A DNA stretch of 59,617 nt, taken from the IMG/VR virus record IMGVR_UViG_3300032285_001005, positions 1-59,617 of that record. One strand, given 5' to 3'. Of the stretch, positions 7,777 through 14,785 are shown piece by piece. The translations under genes were made by a program, and so were the position numbers. Positions within the stretch are counted from its first letter, which is position 1; every line of letters starts with the position of its first letter. Under the pieces are notes generated by a model. It worked only from the letters and a program-made list of their open reading frames with translations. It ran no database searches and was not told the DNA's origin. The DNA comes from a virus.

Positions 7777-7809
7777 ACAAAAAAGGGGTTGACACAAGGC
7801 CAACCCCTA
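7777..7809 (-). terminator. Rho-independent terminator after the major capsid gene
   Basis: On the leftward strand an 8-bp stem (aggggttg/caacccct, bases 7784-7791 with 7801-7808) is followed by six Ts (A run at 7779-7784 on the + strand). It sits between the capsid stop at 7837 and the next gene, and would raise capsid transcript relative to downstream genes. Confidence 0.8.
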
Positions 7810-7836
7810 ATCTTGTGTCATGCTGACACGACTTCT

Positions 7837-8745
7837 TTACGCACCCGGCGAACCGTAGACCGCACGAGGATCGGACCAACCGAACGAATAACGCTCGCGA
7901 GCCTTGTAGCGCACGTTGCCCGTTTCGAAGTCGCCTTCGAGAGCCGTCTTAAGCGGCGAACGAACAAAGTGCTTGAGGCCGTTTGGAGCATCCGTCTTAA
8001 TGAACCAAGCATCCGAGTCGGTCAGGAAGTGGTTGACCGCAAAGCCCTGTGGCATGTAGCCGCCGGACTTGATCGCGTTGATATCATTATCGGCAGTGCC
8101 TGTACGCTGTTCCGACTTGAGCAGACGCTCAACCGTGAACTGGAGTGCAGGAGGAACGATCAACTTCATGCCGCGAAGAGCAACCTTAAGGCCACGCTCG
8201 TCGATGAACAGCGAGATATCAATCAGAGCTTGTTCAAGCGAGGTTTCGTTAAGATCTGCTGCCGTAGCAAGCGTGTTGGACCAGTTACCACCACCAACGG
8301 TCGTGTGGGCATTGTTGACCAACGATACGCCGTCGCCGCCCAAGTAGGACGAAGAGAATGCGTTGTTGAGAACCGACGCAGCCTTGACCTGCTTCGTGTT
8401 CGACATAGACCGTGCTAGAGCGCGGGTATAACGAGCCGAAAGCTTGTCGTAGAGGTTGTCTTCCACAGCTTCTTCCGTGATGGCGAATGCAAGAGCAATC
8501 GTCTCATGGGTATAGCGAGCCGTGAAGGATTCACCAGCGGTGTCATAGGTGATGGCAGAGCCTTCGCCCTTGACAGGAGCTTGACCGAAGCCGGAAAGCA
8601 TGACCTCTTCTTCAAACGCACGTTCCGAGGATTCTTCGTCGAAGATCTCTTTGTGTTCGTTATCGTAACGGTCGTACTCAAGGCCGAACAAGGCGTTCAG
8701 GCCGGGTTCAAGTTCCTTGAGGAGTTGTGAACGAGTAATAGCCAT
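7837..8745 (-). CDS. Major capsid protein
   Basis: 302 residues. I recognise the family from its N-terminus (ELEPGLNALFGLEYDRYDNE), the ARYTHETIALAFAITEEAVE block near residues 77-96, and RALARSMSNTKQVKAASVL. It is an HK97-fold-type capsid subunit with no large delta domain visible, so the separate 291-aa scaffold fits. The ATG has AAGGAG nine bases upstream. A strong terminator follows. It sits after the scaffold and a second virion protein. Confidence 0.85.
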   Translation of the reverse strand: MAITRSQLLKELEPGLNALFGLEYDRYDNEHKEIFDEESSERAFEEEVMLSGFGQAPVKGEGSAITYDTAGESFTARYTHETIALAFAITEEAVEDNLYDKLSARYTRALARSMSNTKQVKAASVLNNAFSSSYLGGDGVSLVNNAHTTVGGGNWSNTLATAADLNETSLEQALIDISLFIDERGLKVALRGMKLIVPPALQFTVERLLKSEQRTGTADNDINAIKSGGYMPQGFAVNHFLTDSDAWFIKTDAPNGLKHFVRSPLKTALEGDFETGNVRYKARERYSFGWSDPRAVYGSPGA

Positions 8746-8758
8746 GGTTCAGTACTCC

Positions 8759-9376
8759 TTAAACGCCAGCGCCAGTGCCGTTGGCACCGTAGCGGTAGAA
8801 GTGGTTGTTAAGCATAACAATCGCCAAACGACCAGCAACCGAAGCATCAGAGTTCGCAGGAGTGTCCTCGAAACCCAAGATACGCATGTTGAGGGTGTTG
8901 GTGGTGTTAACCGTCGAGACAGCAAGCTTACCAGCCGACTGGAACGTGGTAGCATTACCCGTCGTTGCAGTTGCGAAGTTAGCGTTACCGTGGATAATCG
9001 AGTCCGCAGCAGCAGCATCCGTATTGATCAAGAAGACCTGATCAGGGGCGGCAGCAACCGTAGCAGTTGCGATTGAGTTAGCATAAACGGCAGACGTACC
9101 GGGCCAGTATGGCGACCACTTAGGTTTGCCAGTCAGGTCGATATAGTTGCAGCCGAGGAATGCGCCGAGAAGCGGAACCGTACCACCGTTGGCATTGCCA
9201 ACAATGTCGATCATGCCGTTCGACAACGGAATAACAGGGGAACCCTGATAAATCGCTGACGAAGTACCCGCGGTAGAAGCCGTCTGGATGTAATAGACGG
9301 AATCGCCGTTGGTGTTGGCAGTGCTTCCAAGCATACGGTACGGGCGAAGCCCGAACGAGGCATTGATATTTGCCAT
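8759..9376 (-). CDS. Conserved virion protein upstream of the capsid gene
   Basis: 205 residues starting MANINASFGLRPYRMLGS, with SAIYQGSPVIPL (around 41-52), LLGAFLGCNYIDLTGKPKWS (around 68-87) and a C-terminal Ala/Thr-rich domain. This family is found beside capsid genes in many environmental phages. Likely a head decoration or structural protein; function is not known in detail. Ribosome site AAAGGA lies before the ATG. Confidence 0.65.
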   Translation of the reverse strand: MANINASFGLRPYRMLGSTANTNGDSVYYIQTASTAGTSSAIYQGSPVIPLSNGMIDIVGNANGGTVPLLGAFLGCNYIDLTGKPKWSPYWPGTSAVYANSIATATVAAAPDQVFLINTDAAAADSIIHGNANFATATTGNATTFQSAGKLAVSTVNTTNTLNMRILGFEDTPANSDASVAGRLAIVMLNNHFYRYGANGTGAGV

Positions 9377-9394
9377 TGCTTAGATCCTTTGAAA

Positions 9395-9853
9395 TCAGTC
9401 GGCCCTTGGGCCGCCGAATGTGACACGAGATTGCCGATCAGGTTTAATGATTGGCATGACTGGATTATTCTCCCTCAACAGATCATTATCCACCGCAGCA
9501 AGCTGTTCACCAGCCTTACCTTGGTAATAAGCCGTGCGCTGACGCACGAGTTCTGTTGGAATACGCGCTAGAACGAGGCCACCTACCGAAATAACACCTG
9601 CGTGTTTACCATCTTGGATGGTCGGTAGATCGGTACGATCTGGGTATTCATCTGCGCGAACTAGTTCGAAGCCTTCGCGAAGGCGGGCGGAGAGGTTCTT
9701 CCGGTCGTCGTATCCATTGATTTCAGTACGAATCCAACGGTGTGTGTACCCCTCAGGTGGGGGCGGTGCGTCCAAAGTGGACGGGGGTTTCCAGACCAAA
9801 GGCCGGGAATTGTTAGTGCGACTATCTGTGGCACGTGCAGCAGGGCGACTCAT
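9395..9853 (-). CDS. Conserved head-region protein
   Basis: About 152 residues from the ATG at 9853 (AGGA upstream; the reading frame extends three codons to a TTG). A Pro-rich segment STLDAPPPPEGYTHRWIR is followed by LSARLREGFELVRADEYPD and a C-terminal AVDNDLLRENNPVMPI block and SRVTFGG. This architecture recurs between scaffold and capsid genes of related phages. It may be a minor capsid component or assembly factor; no catalytic motif is seen. Confidence 0.65.
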   Translation of the reverse strand: MSRPAARATDSRTNNSRPLVWKPPSTLDAPPPPEGYTHRWIRTEINGYDDRKNLSARLREGFELVRADEYPDRTDLPTIQDGKHAGVISVGGLVLARIPTELVRQRTAYYQGKAGEQLAAVDNDLLRENNPVMPIIKPDRQSRVTFGGPRAD

Positions 9854-9854
9854 G

Positions 9855-10730
9855 TTAGTCAATCCTATCTTGTACGAGCTTCAGTTGCCGTTTGTAGTCA
9901 TCATAGCTCACACCTAGCCGTTTCGCAATAGTCTTCTGCGTTTCGGTTAATTCGATGTTTCCAGATGACTTCTTGACCTGTGTAGGACGGCCTGAAGCTA
10001 CGGAGGAGGCGGGTTTCTTTGCAGCAGGTGCCGCAAACTTATTTGGGAACTCTTTCCGCATACGCGAATCCAATTCCTTATAATAATCATCGCCGGAGGC
10101 ATTGAACCCTTCGGATATGAGGTCTTCATGTATCTCATAGGCTACGGCAGTCATGCCGCGTTCTGCCCCAAACCAAGTGTTTCTCTCGGCCCATTCCTGT
10201 GCCTTGCGGTCAGGTTGTTGGCGTTGAACGGGTTGTGGCATGGGCCTTTCAGGAACTTCCTCCGCTTCCCGGCGATATTGCCGGTAGTTGCGAAGACGTT
10301 CGCGTTCAACAGCAAGTTGAGCCAGATGGGTCTGTACTTCGACCTGTTTATCTGTGTCACCGCTGTCAACAGCAAACTTGTACTGATCCTTGTACAGCCG
10401 CTCCTGTGTCTGAAGACGGGTTTCGGCTTCAGTCTCTAAGCTTTTGCTGAGAGTTGTTTCGCGCTTTTTAAGGGAATCAAGCTCTAACTTGACCGCACGA
10501 GCATATTCCAGAGCTTCTTGCTCACGGCGTTCTGCTTCACGGGTTTTATAAGTTAGCTTATTAATTCTCTTTTTAACGCCTTCGCTATAACTCGCGAGGT
10601 CGTCTTCTTCCCCTCCAGTAGAAGGTTTCTCTCCCTCTGAAGACGCATCAACCTCTTTTCCGGTGTCTCCACCTTCGGTTTCAGTCGTTTCACTTTCAGA
10701 AAGGCTCTCATCTTTGTCTTCTTCAAGCAT
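9855..10730 (-). CDS. Capsid scaffolding protein
   Basis: 291 residues. The first ~45 are very acidic and low-complexity. Residues ~55-165 form a long charged coiled coil (KTREAERREQEALEYARAVK and onward). A Pro/Gln-rich linker follows, and the basic C-terminus (QTKTIAKRLG, YDDYKRQLKLVQ; approximate) is typical of the capsid-binding end of scaffolds. Length, composition and placement just upstream of capsid genes fit a podovirus scaffold. No protease is encoded nearby, so it is probably released intact. Confidence 0.75.
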   Translation of the reverse strand: MLEEDKDESLSESETTETEGGDTGKEVDASSEGEKPSTGGEEDDLASYSEGVKKRINKLTYKTREAERREQEALEYARAVKLELDSLKKRETTLSKSLETEAETRLQTQERLYKDQYKFAVDSGDTDKQVEVQTHLAQLAVERERLRNYRQYRREAEEVPERPMPQPVQRQQPDRKAQEWAERNTWFGAERGMTAVAYEIHEDLISEGFNASGDDYYKELDSRMRKEFPNKFAAPAAKKPASSVASGRPTQVKKSSGNIELTETQKTIAKRLGVSYDDYKRQLKLVQDRID

Positions 10731-10756
10731 GGTTCACTCCATGGAGCGCCGCGCAC

Positions 10757-11293
10757 TCATACGCTGAGAACGTCGGCGGGGTCTGCTATGGTGGCGATCA
10801 CCTCATCCTCATTGATAATGCGAACTTCTCCACCCTCAATCCTGAAACGCGCACCCGCATAACGACCAATCATCACCCAATCACCCTTTTTGCACCAAGG
10901 GCCAGTGGGGTAACGTGTCGTATCCGAGTAAGCTTCAGGTCCTACGGCCAGCACGTATCCGACCACCGTGGCAATTGAGTTGCGCTCAATCGTCTCGTCA
11001 GCCATCAAAATGCCACCCTTAGTCTTACCGCTGCCACGATATGGCAGGATTAAAAGCCGCCAGCCCGTGGGCTGTGGCATACGTGCAAGAGCCGATTCAG
11101 GAAGCTTGGTTGGGTCCATGACCCGCTCTTCTTCCTTGACGTAAGCCGCTGTAATATCAATAGGATTATTGTCTTCTTGGACTACAGGCTCTTCTTTTTT
11201 CTTTGAATTTGCCTTGATCTTTTCAAGGGCTTCTTTAGCGCGTTGCTTTTCAACAGCCGTGGCAACATGGTCAGGTAGTATTAAATTACTCAT
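10757..11293 (-). CDS. GroES-like co-chaperonin domain protein
   Basis: 178 residues. After an ~75-residue charged N-terminal extension (EKQRAKEALEKIKANSKKKE), the C-terminal ~105 residues look like a GroES/gp31-type Cpn10 fold: QPTGWRLLILPYRGSGKTKG with a mobile-loop-like Gly/Lys segment, GGILMADETIERN, ATVVGYVLAVGPEAY, then KKGDWVMIGRYAGARF and a NEDEVIATI end. It probably caps host GroEL to fold the capsid protein, as T4 gp31 does. It is encoded next to the scaffold. The start is the ATG at 11293; a GTG lies four codons earlier. Confidence 0.75.
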   Translation of the reverse strand: MSNLILPDHVATAVEKQRAKEALEKIKANSKKKEEPVVQEDNNPIDITAAYVKEEERVMDPTKLPESALARMPQPTGWRLLILPYRGSGKTKGGILMADETIERNSIATVVGYVLAVGPEAYSDTTRYPTGPWCKKGDWVMIGRYAGARFRIEGGEVRIINEDEVIATIADPADVLSV

Positions 11294-11483
11294 CGTTGAG
11301 TCCACTCTTTTTTAGCAGAGAGATAATATGCTCTTCGACATTCACCCAAGCTTCGTATTGAGCGCGAAGCTTTTGGTAAGTGGCGAAGTCAGGAACAGAA
11401 CCCTCTGTTATCTGTTCCCGAAGGACTTTTGTCCTATCTTTTATGTATTTAAGCGTGTTATCGGCAAAGTAAACACCGTCCAC
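11286..11483 (-). CDS. Small helical protein, unknown
   Basis: 65 residues starting at GTG 11483, with AAGGAA eight bases upstream. It is predicted mostly helical (NTLKYIKDRTKVLREQITEG, then LRAQYEAWVNVEEHIISLL) and ends in LKKSGLNDE. It overlaps the GroES-like gene by eight bases, so the two are co-translated. No recognised family. Confidence 0.55.
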   Translation of the reverse strand: MDGVYFADNTLKYIKDRTKVLREQITEGSVPDFATYQKLRAQYEAWVNVEEHIISLLKKSGLNDE

Positions 11484-11507
11484 GAATATATTCCTTTCCG
11501 TCCAGAG

Positions 11508-12005
11508 TTATTTAGGGTCCGTGTGTTTGTGGGCGGACCCAAAGTAATAAGATAGCACTAACATTAAGGCACCATCTAAGGTTCCCAGTACCCGTGCCAC
11601 CAATTCACGCATCGATGCGTCAATTACGCTATGTAATAAAAACCACTGCACCGATCCCCAAGCCACGACAATCACGACAGCCAAGATCCGTGGTGTCCAA
11701 TCATGAGTAGAAATAGCCATATTGCGGGCAGAATCACGGTCAGATGCAGCTATTTTCTCTAAATCAATGTCCAATGATTTCATCTGAACCTTGAAATCAG
11801 CATCAATCTTCTTCAATGCCGCCAGTTGATCACTGGTTGGGTTAGCCAAAGCTGTGGCAATATCCTCATCTGTTCCGTTCTCATGACCAAACAGGGCATT
11901 TGAAATAGCCTTGACTGCCAATCCTGCCACAGGGCCACCCATAGCCGTTGCAAGGGTGGGTGCAACCGAACCAATTAATGGTCCAAAAGTTTTTAAAAAG
12001 TCCAT
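11508..12005 (-). CDS. Holin of the GTA three-TM type
   Basis: 165 residues. An N-terminal hydrophobic/Gly-rich segment (FGPLIGSVAPTLATAMGGPV) is followed by a soluble helical stretch and two clear membrane helices at about 105-125 (ILAVVIVVAWGSVQWFLL) and 140-160 (LGTLDGALMLVLSYYFGS). The last segment matches the gene-transfer-agent holin family. It would permeabilise the inner membrane for the GH108 endolysin encoded far away at 41916-42461. The family is best known from alphaproteobacterial elements. Confidence 0.75.
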   Translation of the reverse strand: MDFLKTFGPLIGSVAPTLATAMGGPVAGLAVKAISNALFGHENGTDEDIATALANPTSDQLAALKKIDADFKVQMKSLDIDLEKIAASDRDSARNMAISTHDWTPRILAVVIVVAWGSVQWFLLHSVIDASMRELVARVLGTLDGALMLVLSYYFGSAHKHTDPK

Positions 12006-12006
12006 G

Positions 12007-12471
12007 TCACGCCCTTACCATAAGTAAAATGCCGATAACGGCCATTCCAAACAACAACCCACCAACAATCGAAGACACAAAAATCAAATCTTTACGATTC
12101 TCTTCCTGCTCTTTAAGCTCCGCTGCTGCCTGACGTGCTGCTTCTTTACGCATCTCAATCACCTCGCGCTGAATAGCATCCCAAGCTGGTCTACCATATT
12201 GGCCGATAAACATATTCTTAACGTTCTGCTGCATCTCCAAGGCTTTTTGTTTAGCAGCATATACTTTAATTGCCTGAGCTTCGAACTCAGCCTGAGACTG
12301 AAACATCCCCTTTTTACGGGGAGATGAGGCCAAAGTAACAATCTGGCCCACCCTTCCGAAGAGATTGCTGACTTTTTCTGCCGTATCCATAACGTCTTGG
12401 CCCGCATCAACTGCGGACTTAATAGAGTTATAGATCGCCGTAGCGCCAGCAATAAGGGTAATCGGGTCCAC
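12007..12471 (-). CDS. Membrane-anchored phage protein, unknown
   Basis: 154 residues. The N-terminal ITLIAGATAIYNSIKSAVDA is amphipathic, the middle is a charged helical region (NVKNMFIGQYGRPAWDAIQR and EVIEMRKEAARQAAAELKEQ), and a single membrane helix lies near the C-terminus (VSSIVGGLLFGMAVIGILLM). Similar proteins occur next to holins in environmental phages. The C-terminal anchor argues against an i-spanin, which is anchored N-terminally. Function is unknown. Confidence 0.6.
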   Translation of the reverse strand: MDPITLIAGATAIYNSIKSAVDAGQDVMDTAEKVSNLFGRVGQIVTLASSPRKKGMFQSQAEFEAQAIKVYAAKQKALEMQQNVKNMFIGQYGRPAWDAIQREVIEMRKEAARQAAAELKEQEENRKDLIFVSSIVGGLLFGMAVIGILLMVRA

Positions 12472-12711
12472 TTACTTACAGCCCCACCGTTTCCGAGCAG
12501 CTTTACCCCTCTCACCTGTCCAACTTTGCGATCTAGCGCAAAAAGACTTGTGACGGGGATTATCCGTGTCCTTCGTAGGAGCTTTCAAGTTGCTTCCCGT
12601 GGCACGGTTATATTTGGCACGGCCCTTCGCTGTCAGCCCGCTGCCTTCTTTGACAGAGAGCTTCTCGCCACGACCAACAGAAAGGTTTGGACCCTTCTTA
12701 CGCCCCGCCAT
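12472..12711 (-). CDS. DUF6321-like small basic protein
   Basis: 79 residues, strongly basic. It carries GSGLTAKGRAKYNRATGSNL (about 23-42), KAPTK, then HKSFCARSQSW and a C-terminal ARKRWGC, the pattern of the DUF6321 phage domain with conserved Cys residues. The role is unestablished. The start codon overlaps the stop of the 63-aa gene (TAATG). Confidence 0.65.
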   Translation of the reverse strand: MAGRKKGPNLSVGRGEKLSVKEGSGLTAKGRAKYNRATGSNLKAPTKDTDNPRHKSFCARSQSWTGERGKAARKRWGCK

Positions 12712-12902
12712 TAGCGGACCTTGAACATCTGGGAGCGCATCATCAGACCGAAGCCACGAGCCTGCATGTCACTCTTGGTAGGTGCGCCGGGAACAGCAAA
12801 TTCTTCCGTCTTCTTATACGGAACGTTGCCTTGGCTCTGAACGCTCATCGAGGTTTCAGCCGTAGGAGTAATGGTCTTATCGCGCTTGATTGGGTATGCC
12901 AT
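12711..12902 (-). CDS. Small unknown protein in the head gene block
   Basis: 63 residues with an N-terminal MAYPIKRDKTITPTAETSMS and a C-terminal GFGLMMRSQMFKVR, mostly polar in between. It lies between the transglycosylase gene and the DUF6321-like gene with stop-start overlap. Conserved position suggests a small virion or assembly protein. No domain is recognised. Confidence 0.55.
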   Translation of the reverse strand: MAYPIKRDKTITPTAETSMSVQSQGNVPYKKTEEFAVPGAPTKSDMQARGFGLMMRSQMFKVR

Positions 12903-12913
12903 GTCAGAGGTCC

Positions 12914-14782
12914 TTATGAGTAAGCATTGCTTTTTGTAGCTACAGAACCACGTGGGATGTACTTCCTACGTTGGTAATCAATTCCTGTAGTATACACCGG
13001 ATTCTGCGAAGTTTCGAGTGCTGCCACAGTTTGGGGAGCAGGGGCAGGATATGAAGCCTGAGGAGCAGTTTCACCTTTATTCCCCCCACCACCGTAGCTA
13101 GGAGTAAAGGAGGAGGGTGGAGAAGACCGGAAACCGTTGTCTGACGATTTAGGTTTGAACAAGGAGGCAATACCTTCGCCAGCCGCTTTCAAGGGATCGC
13201 TAAACAAGGCTGTCCCAAGGTCCTTCGAGAAGAACTCAACTTGTGGGAATCCGTTAATCGTTGAAATCCGAGATTGGACCTGTGACAGATCCCCGCCTGT
13301 AAACTTCTCGGCATAAGACTCTGGTGTGTCACCTGACACAGAATTAGCAACATCCGGGTCATTTGGGAAGTTAGGGTTAGGTTGGTTGTACAACGCTTCC
13401 TTTGCCTTTGTATTGTCTACAAAAGGAAGGTTGCCCTTGGCCCAATCTAACGAACCCGTCGTCTCAGTTTTTGTTTCCGGGGCCGTATAAGCTACTTCTT
13501 CAGTGGCATCATTCATCGTGCCATTAGCTAATGCAGCATACTGGTCTTTAGGTGCGTAGCTTCCTGCTTCCATATTAGATGGAGTAGGGGTAGGTGCTTT
13601 CCCGCCATCCAAAATAGACTGAAGCGTGTCAGCAAAGTTCTTAGGCGCAGAAGCCGCTACTGTAGCAAGGTTGTTCACTGCCGAGCCTACGCCTGTGGCA
13701 AGGTTCTGAAGGCTTGCTACTAAAGTAGGGGAAGTAGCAGGAGTATTTTGATAGGCTTGAGTAATCTTGTCCGTAAACTGGCTGGCAGGGGCGTCTGGAT
13801 CTCCGCCATTGTTACGAATAGCCCGTATAGCCTTGTCTAAACTTCCGTTATACGCCTTAGAGAGAGCCTCCGCCGCCGGAGCATTGGGGTTATTAAGCAA
13901 CGCCGCTGCGCCTTTTTCGCCTTGGTTATACCCAAAGCCGATTTCCCCAGCCGTTGGCGCACGGCCTATGTCACGAGCCAAGTCCTTAGCAATATCCGAT
14001 TCATAAGAAGCCGCAGCACGAGCAACTGCGATAGGGTCGTTACGGAGATCGTAACCCGGACCTACAATGCCATATTGCCTGCCGACATCTTCAGACATCT
14101 GGAAAACGCCAGATGGGCCAGAACTTAATTTAAATGCCTTTGGATTCGTCCCATAAGTGCTTTCAACACCTATTGTTTTACCCAAAGTACCTTCAGGAAG
14201 GTTCATTTCCTTTTCTAAATCCGAAAAGTCAGAACCCGATGCCCCCTTCGCCGTGTAACCCGCAAAGCGAGCCTCATTAGACATAGGAAGACCGCCCTTT
14301 GGTCCAGAGAACGTGCCTTCCCTGTTAAGTGGGACATTCGTAATCGTAGGGGTAATCTGTCCGCCCATGATGACAGCACGGTTGCCCTGATCGTCTTTCC
14401 GAACATACGGGGCAGGAGTATTCATGCCTACAATCGTAGGTACGCCAAATGTCTGTGGCGTTGGATTGTACGAAGTAGGATATGACGTAGCAAGGTTCAA
14501 ACCCTGCGCTGCAAAGTAAGGAAGGCTTACCGGAGCAGGGGCCGCAGGTTGTGCAGGTTGTTGTACAGGTTGAGCCTGCTGCTGTGGCACAACGCGCTGA
14601 TCAAGAAGATTACCCGTCGAAGGATCATACGAACGACCTCTGGATTCGTTGGTATTATTCATACCGCCTTCGTTGCCAGCACCAGAATTACCCGTGTAGC
14701 CAGCCCCGCCGTAATCGTTTACCTTGGCTTCGCCGTACCCACCGTAATTACCCCAGCCGCCACTGTATCCTTCGTCAGACAT
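12914..14782 (-). CDS. Virion protein with lytic transglycosylase (SLT-like) domain
   Basis: 622 residues. The N-terminal ~190 residues are Gly/Asn-, then Gln/Pro-rich and low complexity. At about 195-340 lies an SLT-like muramidase domain: LGKTIGVESTYGTNP, with the Glu of VEST as likely catalytic acid, a GPSGVFQMSED segment, then the YESDIAKDLARDIGRAP and GFGYNQGEKGAAALLNN helices typical of the family. The C-terminal ~280 residues are Ser/Thr/Pro-rich and disordered. It would cut peptidoglycan locally during DNA entry. It is encoded directly after the portal. Confidence 0.75.
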   Translation of the reverse strand: MSDEGYSGGWGNYGGYGEAKVNDYGGAGYTGNSGAGNEGGMNNTNESRGRSYDPSTGNLLDQRVVPQQQAQPVQQPAQPAAPAPVSLPYFAAQGLNLATSYPTSYNPTPQTFGVPTIVGMNTPAPYVRKDDQGNRAVIMGGQITPTITNVPLNREGTFSGPKGGLPMSNEARFAGYTAKGASGSDFSDLEKEMNLPEGTLGKTIGVESTYGTNPKAFKLSSGPSGVFQMSEDVGRQYGIVGPGYDLRNDPIAVARAAASYESDIAKDLARDIGRAPTAGEIGFGYNQGEKGAAALLNNPNAPAAEALSKAYNGSLDKAIRAIRNNGGDPDAPASQFTDKITQAYQNTPATSPTLVASLQNLATGVGSAVNNLATVAASAPKNFADTLQSILDGGKAPTPTPSNMEAGSYAPKDQYAALANGTMNDATEEVAYTAPETKTETTGSLDWAKGNLPFVDNTKAKEALYNQPNPNFPNDPDVANSVSGDTPESYAEKFTGGDLSQVQSRISTINGFPQVEFFSKDLGTALFSDPLKAAGEGIASLFKPKSSDNGFRSSPPSSFTPSYGGGGNKGETAPQASYPAPAPQTVAALETSQNPVYTTGIDYQRRKYIPRGSVATKSNAYS

Positions 14783-14785
14783 ATC

